In this document: in pieces, positions 9,218-15,719 of the stretch
Numbering within the stretch: the stretch's first letter is position 1
Layout: every line of letters begins with the position of its first letter
The notes under the pieces: model-generated
Told to the model about the DNA's origin: nothing
Seen by the model: the letters and a program-made list of their open reading frames with translations, nothing else
The model's database searches: none
Translations under genes and position numbers: made by a program
Assembly: GCF_030849505.1 (NCBI RefSeq)
Contig: NZ_JAUJFI010000043.1
Span: 1 to 37,900, forward strand
Source: Azospirillum isscasi
GTDB taxonomy: Bacteria > Pseudomonadota > Alphaproteobacteria > Azospirillales > Azospirillaceae
Reading direction: 5' to 3'
Length of the DNA: 37,900 nt

Positions 9218-9946
9218 ATGACCGCCGCCCTATTGCAGGACGCCGTTCTCGTCACCGGTGCGGGCCGCCGCGTCGGGCTGCATCTGGCCGGACGGATGAT
9301 GGCGCTGGGCCACCCCGTGATCGCCCATTACCGCACGCCCACCGACGACGTGGAGCGGCTGCGCGCCGCCGGGGCGGTCTGCCTCCAGGCCGATCTGGCC
9401 GATCCGGACGGCGGGCCGCGGCTGGCCCAGGCCGTGCGGGCGGCGGCGGGCAGCCTGCGGGCGGTGATCCACAACGCCTCGGCCTTCGAGGTGACGGCGG
9501 CGGACACCGCGGACGCGCTGCGGCAGCTCGACCTCTTCCACGCCGTCCATGTGCGGGCGCCCTTCGCGCTGAACCGCGAACTGGCGCCACTGCTGCTGGC
9601 CTGTTCGGCGCGGCGGGCCGACATCGTCCACATCACCGACATCTACGCCGACAATCCCAACCCGGCCTTCGACGCCTATTGCGCCACCAAGGCCGGGCTC
9701 CAGAACCTCGCCTTGTCCTTCGCCAAGCGGCTGGCGCCCAAGGTGAAGGTCAACACCGTCCAGCCGGGGCCGATCCTGTTCAAGGAGTGGCACGGCCCCG
9801 AGGCGCGGGCGCGGGTGCTGTCAGAGACGCTGCTCGGCGAGGAAGGCGGGGTGGAGGCCATCGGCATGGCGGTGGAGGCCATCCTCGTGAACCACTATCA
9901 GACCGGCGCCGTCGTCGCGGTGGACGGTGGCCGGCGCCTCGCCTAG
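9218..9946 (+). CDS. folM: FolM/PruA-like pteridine (dihydromonapterin) reductase, SDR family
   Basis: A 242-residue short-chain dehydrogenase. The NADPH-binding start is 'VLVTGAGRRVGLHLA'; the Arg-Arg after the glycine motif is typical of pteridine reductases. Along its length it parallels E. coli FolM: 'PVIAHYRT', 'GAVCLQADL', 'AVIHNASAFE', the catalytic 'YCATKAGLQNLALSFAKRLAPKVKVN' and the C-terminal 'GAVVAVDGGRRLA'. FolM reduces dihydromonapterin to tetrahydromonapterin; the Agrobacterium homologue PruA feeds a periplasmic pterin-signalling pathway. A GGAGAG ribosome site lies about 9 bases before the ATG, 64 bp after tRNA-Arg. The 3' end overlaps the convergent HPPK-like gene by 126 bp. 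The nearby PruR-like gene favours a PruA-type signalling role over a role only in folate recycling (inference). Confidence 0.85.
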   Translation: MTAALLQDAVLVTGAGRRVGLHLAGRMMALGHPVIAHYRTPTDDVERLRAAGAVCLQADLADPDGGPRLAQAVRAAAGSLRAVIHNASAFEVTAADTADALRQLDLFHAVHVRAPFALNRELAPLLLACSARRADIVHITDIYADNPNPAFDAYCATKAGLQNLALSFAKRLAPKVKVNTVQPGPILFKEWHGPEARARVLSETLLGEEGGVEAIGMAVEAILVNHYQTGAVVAVDGGRRLA

Positions 9947-10483
9947 CCGGGCCGAGCCGGCGCGGCAGCCGGGCACGGCAGTGGCGCACAGCGCGCCCCG
10001 CGGCGACGGGACGGGGCGCCCGGTCAGCAGCGCGGCGATCTCTTCGAAGGGGGCGGCCAGATAGGCGTCCGGGCGCAAAGCCGTCAGGCCGTCCGCCGGG
10101 ACCGGATGGCTCACCCGCCCGATCAGGTCGATGTCGGCGGGGCGGTCGCGGGTCTTGCAACGGGGGTGCGCGCGGTCGCGGCCCAGAGCCAGTTCGATCC
10201 CCACGCACAGGCTTTTGCAGCGGACCGGCTCCAGGGCGCTCGGCACATAGGCGCAGTAATTGACGAAGGGATGGGCGCTCGCCATGCCGACCGGGGCCGT
10301 GCGGTAGAAGCGGCTGAGCAGGACGCAGCCGAAAGCATCGGCCAGATGGGCGGCGATCCGCGCCGCGTTCAGGTCCGGGTCCAGGTTCGTTCCGATTCCC
10401 AGGATGTAGCCGGCCGGCGGCAAAGGGGCGGAGGGGATCGGAATCAGGGCATCCATAAGCGTTCCGTTGATCGGGATGTGCAT
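9821..10483 (-). CDS. Divergent HPPK-like (FolK-like) pterin pyrophosphokinase
   Basis: The open frame codes 220 residues. Residues ~27-160 resemble 6-hydroxymethyl-dihydropterin pyrophosphokinase: 'GYILGIGTNLDPDLNAARI', 'SRFYRTAPVG', 'HPFVNYCAYV', 'ELALGRDR' and the metal-binding 'RPADIDLIGR' (two Asp). It differs from standard FolK in a Cys-rich middle ('RCKSLCVG', 'PRCKTRD') and lacks the usual His-Pro loop, so substrate preference may differ. The last ~65 residues look non-homologous and are largely antisense to the conserved C-terminus of the convergent reductase gene; they probably exist only because no earlier stop is present. Start may be 10483 or the ATG at 10456. The location beside FolM-, PruR- and FolE-like genes suggests a pterin-specific role. 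Confidence 0.72.
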   Translation of the reverse strand: MHIPINGTLMDALIPIPSAPLPPAGYILGIGTNLDPDLNAARIAAHLADAFGCVLLSRFYRTAPVGMASAHPFVNYCAYVPSALEPVRCKSLCVGIELALGRDRAHPRCKTRDRPADIDLIGRVSHPVPADGLTALRPDAYLAAPFEEIAALLTGRPVPSPRGALCATAVPGCRAGSARLGEAPATVHRDDGAGLIVVHEDGLHRHADGLHPAFLAEQRL

Positions 10484-10560
10484 GGGAAAGATGTGAAATC
10501 CGGAAGACGCGGTGCCGTCTAATCGTTACGAACTGATCATTCCGGGCGGCAAATATGAAC

Positions 10561-10608
10561 GAATTTCGATATACATTCCCGTATATGAAAATTCATACGG
10601 GGTTTTTT
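10561..10608 (+). promoter_or_regulatory. Two mutually exclusive hairpins, the second terminator-like, in the leader of the PruR-like gene
   Basis: This AT-rich stretch lies in the 203-bp divergent gap. Hairpin 1 pairs GAATTTCGATATAC (10561-10574) with GTATATGAAAATTC (10581-10594), 12 of 14 positions, loop of 6. Hairpin 2 pairs CCCGTA (10578-10583) with TACGGG (10596-10601), extended by TG/CA, and runs straight into six T (10603-10608). Bases 10581-10594 take part in both, so the structures compete. The layout resembles an attenuator, about 80 bp before the PruR-like start. Which transcript carries it, and any ligand, are unknown. Confidence 0.45.
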
Positions 10609-10686
10609 ACAGAATTTTCGTTTGATCGTTCGCGGAAAGCAATCATGATAAAGGTTGCATGACCGAATTGCCGACGGTTAACCGAT

Positions 10687-11196
10687 ATGGCCGATAGAGT
10701 TGTTCTTCGTCTTGCCACCCTGGCGTTGTTTGTTCTTGCCGGCACGGCAATCGCCGGAACGCTGCCGGCGCCGACGGAAAAGCCGGTCCTGGTCGTGTCG
10801 GGCCTGATCGGGGCGACGAACCGCGACGGCGCGGCGGTCTTCGACCGTCCGATGCTGGAGGCGCTCGGCACGGTGTCCTTCACCACCGCCACCCCCTGGT
10901 ACAAGGAGCCGGTGACCTTCGAGGGGGTGCCGCTCGCCCGCCTGATGGAGCGGGTGGGGGCGCGCGGCGAAACGCTGGTCGCCACGGCGCTGAACGACTA
11001 CACCGGCGAAATTCCCATGGACGACGTGCGGAACCGCAAGGTGATCCTGGCGCTGAAGCGCGACGGCGCCTACATGCCGGTCAGCGACAAGGGGCCGCTG
11101 TTCATCGTCTATGATTTCGACCATGATCCGGAAGCGAACCGGCAGAAATATTATGGACGCTCGGTCTGGCAGGTCGCCCGGCTGACCGTGAAGTGA
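10687..11196 (+). CDS. PruR-like periplasmic SUOX-fold pterin-binding protein
   Basis: A 169-residue secreted protein. The signal peptide is clear (MADRVVLRLATLALFVLAGTAIA, cleavage before GTLPAP). The mature part has features of the molybdopterin-oxidoreductase (SUOX) fold: 'LVVSGLIGATN', 'TATPWYKEPVTFEGVPLARLMERVGA', 'ATALNDYTGEIPMDD', 'LALKRDGAYMPVSDKGPLFIVYDFD' and a C-terminal 'YYGRSVWQVARLTV'. It contains no cysteine at all, so the residue that coordinates molybdenum in sulfite-oxidase enzymes is missing and Moco catalysis is unlikely. In Agrobacterium such a protein, PruR, binds reduced pterin in the periplasm and controls a membrane partner encoded beside it. Here the next gene, 11 bp on or overlapping, is a membrane histidine kinase. 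Family fold is well supported; the ligand is inferred from context. Confidence 0.8.
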   Translation: MADRVVLRLATLALFVLAGTAIAGTLPAPTEKPVLVVSGLIGATNRDGAAVFDRPMLEALGTVSFTTATPWYKEPVTFEGVPLARLMERVGARGETLVATALNDYTGEIPMDDVRNRKVILALKRDGAYMPVSDKGPLFIVYDFDHDPEANRQKYYGRSVWQVARLTVK

Positions 11197-11207
11197 AGGC
11201 ACGCTCC

Positions 11208-12752
11208 GTGAGTCCTTCGACCAAGACCGCCCCGGGAAGAGGCGTGCGGCTGGCCCGCCTGCTCGGCTGGGCGTCGGAGGACCGCACCCGCCGCCTGGGG
11301 TTCTGGCTGGCCATCCTCACCGGCGGCTTCGGGCTGGCCGCCGCCTACCTCTCGCTGCTGGTGGTGAACTACGGCGAGGCGCTGCGGGGGGCCGCGCCCT
11401 ACAACTTCGCCTGGGCCGCCGGCCAGACGGTGGGTGAGGTGACACGGCTGGAGCAGCGCATCCTGGCCAGCGCGCTTCCCGGAACCAACGTCGATGCGGA
11501 GGAGGTTCAACTCCGCCTGGACATCGTGCGCAACCGTATCGGCGTGCTGGGGCGGGGGCAGGCGTCCCTCTTCATGGACCGCTACCCGCAGCACCGGCGG
11601 ACGGTGACCCGGCTGGAGGAGGCGCTGAGCCGCGTCGGCGTCATCCTGGCCGGCCCGCTGCCGCCGGCGGACAAGGCGGTCGCCGCCCTGGCGGTGCTGG
11701 AGCCCATCGACCGCGAGCTGAACGCCTTCGCCTCCGTCGCCGCCCAATTCGGCGGGGAGCTGGTGGACGAGGGGCACGACCACCTGCTCTACCTGCACGG
11801 GCTGTTCTCCGCGCTGGCCGCCGGTCTGGCGGTCTGCGGCGTGCTGTTCATCACCGTGCTGCTGATCCAGAACCGGACCGTCCGGCGGGCGCACGACCGG
11901 ATGGAGGCGATGGCCGGCGCCCTTCAGACCGCCATCGCCCAGGCGGAAGAGGCCAGCCAGGCCAAGACCCGCTTCCTGGCGACCATGAGCCACGAGCTGC
12001 GCACGCCGCTGAACGCGATCATCGGCTTCTCGGAGCTGATCCGCGACGATGGAGACATGCGGGGCGACATGCGGGGCGACATCCGCGGTGACGCCCGCCC
12101 CGGCGCCCCCGGAAGCACCCGGGAACACAGCCGCCGGGAACACAGCCAGTATGCCGGCTACATCCTGACCAGCGCCCGGCACATGCTGGGGCTGGTCGTC
12201 GACATCCTGACGGTGGCCCAGATGGAATCCGGCCATGCCAACCTGACCTTCGATTCGGTGGACCCGCGCAAGGCGGTGGGGACCGCCATCGCCACGGTGC
12301 TGGGCACCCAGGCCGGGCGCGGGCGGACCATCCGGACGGCGGCGGGGGCGGTCTGGCCGGTGCTTCAGGCCGACGAGCGGGCGGTGCGGCAGATGCTGCT
12401 GAACCTGCTGTCCAACGCCGTGAAGTTCAGCATCGCCCCCTCGGCGATCGAAGTGCAGACGTGGCGGGACCCGCAGGGGGGCTTCGTCATCGCCGTGCAG
12501 GACCAGGGCATCGGCATGACGGCGGAGCAGATTGAAAAGGCCACCCAGCCGTTCTATCAGGCGGAGGAGGGTGCGACGCGCCGCTTCCAGGGGTCGGGGC
12601 TGGGGCTGAGCATCGTGAAGAGCCTGATGGAGGCGCATGGCGGCCTCCTGCTGCTCGAAAGCGCGGCGGGAAGCGGCCTCCGGGCGTCGATCCATTTCCC
12701 GGCGGAACGGGTCGGCGGTCCGCCGCCGCAGGACGCGGCGGACCGGGAGTAA
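11208..12752 (+). CDS. Membrane histidine kinase, probable partner of the PruR-like protein
   Basis: About 514 residues. TM1 spans ~27-48; a helical periplasmic domain of about 145 residues follows; TM2 is ~194-218. The DHp domain has the H-box 'ATMSHELRTPLNAIIGFSEL' (phospho-acceptor H262). The catalytic domain has the N-box 'LLNLLSNAVKFS', 'VQDQGIGMT' and 'GSGLGLSIVKSLMEAHGG'. There is no HAMP, PAS or receiver domain. An unusual ~35-residue insert follows the H-box helix: four GDxR units coded by a 12-bp repeat (12051-12098), then two REHS units (12120-12146). The start GTG 11208 has GAAGG 8 bases upstream; GTG 11193, overlapping the preceding stop, is an alternative. The operon context indicates it reads the PruR-like protein. 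Its response regulator is not in the window. Confidence 0.88.
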   Translation: MSPSTKTAPGRGVRLARLLGWASEDRTRRLGFWLAILTGGFGLAAAYLSLLVVNYGEALRGAAPYNFAWAAGQTVGEVTRLEQRILASALPGTNVDAEEVQLRLDIVRNRIGVLGRGQASLFMDRYPQHRRTVTRLEEALSRVGVILAGPLPPADKAVAALAVLEPIDRELNAFASVAAQFGGELVDEGHDHLLYLHGLFSALAAGLAVCGVLFITVLLIQNRTVRRAHDRMEAMAGALQTAIAQAEEASQAKTRFLATMSHELRTPLNAIIGFSELIRDDGDMRGDMRGDIRGDARPGAPGSTREHSRREHSQYAGYILTSARHMLGLVVDILTVAQMESGHANLTFDSVDPRKAVGTAIATVLGTQAGRGRTIRTAAGAVWPVLQADERAVRQMLLNLLSNAVKFSIAPSAIEVQTWRDPQGGFVIAVQDQGIGMTAEQIEKATQPFYQAEEGATRRFQGSGLGLSIVKSLMEAHGGLLLLESAAGSGLRASIHFPAERVGGPPPQDAADRE

Positions 12753-12781
12753 GGCAAAAAAGAAAGAAGGGATCGGGTTTT

Positions 12782-13471
12782 ATGACGGTGCATGCAAATG
12801 TTCTCGCCCTCGTGCAGGAGGCGATGGAGGCGCGCCGGTCGAACGAGGCGCTCGACACGCCGCTGGACGCCGCGGGCGAGGCGGCCATGATCGACGCCGC
12901 GGCGCGGAAGGTCGAGGAACTGCTCGACGTGCTGCGGATCGACCATCGCAACGACCACAACACCCGCGACACGCCGCGCCGCGTCGCCAAGATGCTGGTG
13001 CGGGAGCTTCTGAAGGGCCGCTTCACGCCGCCGCCGGAACTGACCGAGTTCCGGAACGCCGAGGAGTTCGACCACCTGATCGTCACCGGGCCGATCGCCG
13101 TGCGCTCCACCTGCGCGCACCATCTGATGCCGATCTACGGCACGGCCTTCATCGGCATCCTGCCGGCCAAGGGCGGCAACATCCTGGGCCTGTCCAAGTA
13201 CGACCGGATCGTCGACCACTTCGCCGCCCGCTTCCAGATTCAGGAGGAACTGGTGAAGCAGATCGGCAACTTCATCGTGGAGGCCACCCGGCCCCGCGGG
13301 CTGGCCGTGCGGATCAGCGCCGTGCACATGTGCAAGACCCACCGCGGCGTGCGCGCCGGCCACGACAGCCGGATGGTCAACAGCTCCTTCCACGGCGAGA
13401 TGCTGGAGTCGCGCGACCTGCGCGAGGAGTTCCTGAGGGAGTGCACGACGCTTGAGCGCTCCGCCCGCTGA
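12782..13471 (+). CDS. folE: GTP cyclohydrolase I, divergent paralogue in the pterin operon
   Basis: A 229-residue FolE-family protein that would convert GTP to dihydroneopterin triphosphate. Zinc ligands are kept: C111 and H114 in 'STCAHHLMP', and C184 in 'HMCKTHRGV'. 'GLSKYDRIVDHFAARFQIQEELVKQI' keeps the Ser-Lys...Arg and Gln-Glu residues of the active site. The usual Glu in 'CEHH' is Ala here, and the sequence differs clearly from the second folE at 15720-16385. A purine-rich ribosome site (AGAAAGAAGGGA) precedes the ATG, 29 bp after the kinase stop, so it is in the kinase operon. It probably supplies pterin precursor for the signalling branch (inference). Confidence 0.9.
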   Translation: MTVHANVLALVQEAMEARRSNEALDTPLDAAGEAAMIDAAARKVEELLDVLRIDHRNDHNTRDTPRRVAKMLVRELLKGRFTPPPELTEFRNAEEFDHLIVTGPIAVRSTCAHHLMPIYGTAFIGILPAKGGNILGLSKYDRIVDHFAARFQIQEELVKQIGNFIVEATRPRGLAVRISAVHMCKTHRGVRAGHDSRMVNSSFHGEMLESRDLREEFLRECTTLERSAR

Positions 13472-14369
13472 GCGGACCGCGGCCCCTGTCTCCGGGCCGT
13501 GCTCCGGCATGGCGGGGGCGCCTTTGGCGGCGGCGGCGCTGATGATGGCGGCGTCGCTCGCCCTGGTGCTGACCGCCGGGGCGCTGGCCCGCGAGCTGGG
13601 CGCCCGCTACGGCGCGGCGGAGGTGCTGTTCCTTCGCTTCCTGCTGTCTCTGGCGGTGGTCGCCCCGGCGGCCTTCGCGATGGCCGGGCGGCGCGCCCTG
13701 TCGGTCACCCGGCCCGGCGGCCATGCGGTGCGGGCGCTGAGCGGCGTCGGGGCGGCGCTGCTCTTCTACGCGGCGACCCAGCACCTGCCCTTCGCCGATC
13801 TGGTCGCCCTGTCCTACGCCGCGCCCCTGTTCGTGGTTCTGCTGTCCGGCCCGTCCCTCGGCGAGCGGGCGGGGACGGCCTCCGCCCTCTGCGTGGCGCT
13901 GGGGATGGCCGGGGTCTTCCTGATCGCCCCGCCGGCCCGGCTGGAACCGTGGAGCCTCGCCGCGCTGGCCATGGCCTTCCTGAACGCGGTCTGCATCCTG
14001 GCCACCCGGCGGACGGCCCAGGGCGACGGGCCGGCGGCCACCGGGCTGGTCTTCGTGCTGGCGGGGTGCCTGCTGACCGCTCCGGCGGCTCTGCTGACGG
14101 GATTCCGGATGCCGGACGCGGCGGATTGGCCGGCCTTCCTTCTGCTGGGCGTCGCGGCGGGGGCGGCGATCCTGCTGAACGCCGCCGCCTTCCGCCGGGC
14201 GCCCGCGGCGGTGCTGGCGCCCATCGACTATCTGGGGATCGCCGCGTCGGCGGCCATCGGCTTCCTGTGGTGGGGGGAAAGCCCGTCGCCCGCCGTCCTG
14301 CCGGGCGGGCTGCTGATCGCCGCCGCCGGGCTGGGCACCCTGTGGGCCGGCGTGCGGCGGAAGGGCTGA
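13452..14369 (+). CDS. DMT-superfamily (EamA) transporter
   Basis: Up to 305 residues with about ten hydrophobic helices in two EamA halves. Typical segments are 'GAAEVLFLRFLLSLAVVAPAAFAM', 'HAVRALSGVGAALLFYAATQHLPFADLVALSYAAPLFVVLLSGPSLGER' and, in the second half, 'APIDYLGIAASAAIGFLWWGE'. The TTG start at 13452 overlaps folE by 20 bp; the ATG at 13509 is an equally possible start. Family members export or exchange small metabolites such as amino acids or nucleosides. Because it is co-transcribed with folE and follows a periplasmic pterin sensor, a role in exporting the pterin signal is a reasonable guess, but nothing in the sequence proves the substrate. Confidence 0.85.
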   Translation: MSAPPAERTAAPVSGPCSGMAGAPLAAAALMMAASLALVLTAGALARELGARYGAAEVLFLRFLLSLAVVAPAAFAMAGRRALSVTRPGGHAVRALSGVGAALLFYAATQHLPFADLVALSYAAPLFVVLLSGPSLGERAGTASALCVALGMAGVFLIAPPARLEPWSLAALAMAFLNAVCILATRRTAQGDGPAATGLVFVLAGCLLTAPAALLTGFRMPDAADWPAFLLLGVAAGAAILLNAAAFRRAPAAVLAPIDYLGIAASAAIGFLWWGESPSPAVLPGGLLIAAAGLGTLWAGVRRKG

Positions 14370-14394
14370 CGGCCGGAGAGGGCCGGCCTTCCGC

Positions 14395-14877
14395 CTACCC
14401 CACCGTGATCCGCCGCACCGCGGCCTTCGTGGCGCGGGCAAGATCCGCCGGGGCCAGGGCGATCTGCAGGCCGCGGCGCCCGCCGTTGACGACCATTTCC
14501 GGCAGGGCTTCGGCGCTGGAATCGATGAAGGTGGGCAGGGGCTTGCGCTGGCCCAGCGGGCTGATGCCGCCGACCATGTAGCCGGTGGTGCGCTCCGCCA
14601 GGGCGGGGTCGGCCAGATCGGCCTTCTTGGCCCCGGCGGCGGCGGCCAGCGCCTTCAGGTCCAGCTTCGCCGCGACGGGAATGACGACGCAGGCCAGCGC
14701 CTTCGGCTCCAGCTGGACGATCAGCGTCTTGTAGACCACCGCCGGGTCCAGCCCCATGGCCGCCGCGGCGTGCAGGCCGATGGCGTCCGCCGAGGGGTCG
14801 TATTCGTACTCCATCAGGCGGTGCGCGATCCCCGCCGCCTTCGCCGCGTTCACCGCCGGTGTGACCTTCGCCGCCAT
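14395..14877 (-). CDS. ybaK: Cys-tRNA(Pro)/Cys-tRNA(Cys) deacylase YbaK
   Basis: A 160-residue YbaK/EbsC-family editing protein that hydrolyses mischarged Cys-tRNA(Pro) in trans to ProRS. Visible features are 'DPAVVYKTLIVQLEPKALACVVIPVAAKLDLKALA', with the conserved Lys of 'VYKTL', and the family core 'RTTGYMVGGISPLGQRKPLPTFID'. Length is normal. It faces the mini response regulator gene across a 236-bp divergent gap. Confidence 0.93.
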   Translation of the reverse strand: MAAKVTPAVNAAKAAGIAHRLMEYEYDPSADAIGLHAAAAMGLDPAVVYKTLIVQLEPKALACVVIPVAAKLDLKALAAAAGAKKADLADPALAERTTGYMVGGISPLGQRKPLPTFIDSSAEALPEMVVNGGRRGLQIALAPADLARATKAAVRRITVG

Positions 14878-15002
14878 GATGCCCCTGCTCCCCCGTACGC
14901 GGATTCGTGCTTTCGCACCGGGACCTTAGCAGACCGCTCCGCCAAGGGGGAGAGGGGGGCGGGCGGGCGGGGGGCCTGCCGCGGTGCACCCCTTTCGACG
15001 CC

Positions 15003-15021
15003 GCAATTTTGCCCGAATTGC
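15003..15021. promoter_or_regulatory. Perfect inverted repeat, possible operator
   Basis: GCAATT (15003-15008) and AATTGC (15016-15021) are separated by 7 bases, in the divergent region between ybaK and the Fis-type HTH regulator. It could be an operator for that regulator; a chance 6-bp repeat cannot be excluded. Confidence 0.3.
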
Positions 15022-15113
15022 GCCGGTGTTCATGCCAACGCGCCTTGGACAGACGGGCCGCCTGCCGCGATTCTGACCGCCGGCCCGCTTCCCGGTCGGA
15101 GAGTTGGAGAATC

Positions 15114-15707
15114 ATGGTTCCTCGCACGCTGCTCGTCGTCGATGACGATCCCACCCTGGAAGGCCGGGTTCAGGACGTCCTGCCGGTGTGCCGGATCGTC
15201 GCCGCGGGCGGCGTGGCGGACGCTTTGGAGGCGGTGCGGGCGCACCGGCCCCCGGTGGTGGCGCTGTCGGTCGATCTGGCGCGGCTCCACCCGCCGCAGG
15301 ACGGCGACGGCTCCGGCGACGGGCTGGACGCGCTGTCGCTGATCCTGGGGGTGGCGCCGTCGATCAAGGTCATCGCGCTCGCCCCGCGCGACCAGCGGGT
15401 GCTGGCGGTGCGCGCCGTGGCCCGCGGTGCGCACGAGGTGTGCGGCAAACCCATCGACGCGCAGGAGTTGGCCGGGGTTGTGCAGCGGGCTTTCCAGCGC
15501 GCCGACCTGGAGTTGGAGGGGCGCCGGCTGGCCATCGGGGACGCGCCGCCGACCCTGCGCGTCCTGCGCGACGAGACGGAGCGGCGCGCCCTGCTCGATT
15601 CGCTGGCCCGCTCCGGTGGCAACCTGTCGGCGACGGCGCGCCTGCTGGGGGTCAGCCGCCCGACGCTCTACAGCCTGCTGCGCCAGCACGGCATCCGCGC
15701 GGAATAG
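15114..15707 (+). CDS. Mini PrsR-like regulator: degenerate receiver fused directly to a Fis-type HTH
   Basis: A 197-residue protein. Residues 1-130 form a receiver domain starting 'TLLVVDDDPTLE'. It matches the PrsR/PEP-CTERM-box type through 'APSIKVIALAPRDQRVLAVRAVARGAHEVCGKPIDAQELAGVVQRAF'. At the phospho-acceptor place, where relatives have 'VVTLDLGLPP', this protein reads 'VVALSVDLARLHPP', so the Asp appears to be Ser; the conserved Thr of 'VIVVTG' is also lost. The AAA+ sigma-54 domain found in full PrsR is absent. Residues ~145-197 are a Fis-type helix-turn-helix (LLDSLARSGGNLSATARLLGVSRPTLYSLLRQHGI). It likely binds DNA without classical phosphorylation control. The start has GGAGA 6-10 bases upstream. 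Confidence 0.82.
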   Translation: MVPRTLLVVDDDPTLEGRVQDVLPVCRIVAAGGVADALEAVRAHRPPVVALSVDLARLHPPQDGDGSGDGLDALSLILGVAPSIKVIALAPRDQRVLAVRAVARGAHEVCGKPIDAQELAGVVQRAFQRADLELEGRRLAIGDAPPTLRVLRDETERRALLDSLARSGGNLSATARLLGVSRPTLYSLLRQHGIRAE

Positions 15708-15719
15708 CGCGGCGCCAGC

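Noticed and set aside
9218..9946. Fatty-acid or generic sugar SDR
   Set aside because: The Arg-Arg after the glycine motif and residue-by-residue similarity to FolM along the whole length favour a pteridine reductase.
10687..11196. Molybdenum-cofactor oxidoreductase enzyme
   Set aside because: No cysteine is present to bind molybdenum, and no partner haem or membrane subunit is encoded nearby.
12051..12146. CRISPR-like array
   Set aside because: The repeats are 12-15 bp without spacers, lie in frame inside a kinase gene, and no cas genes are present.
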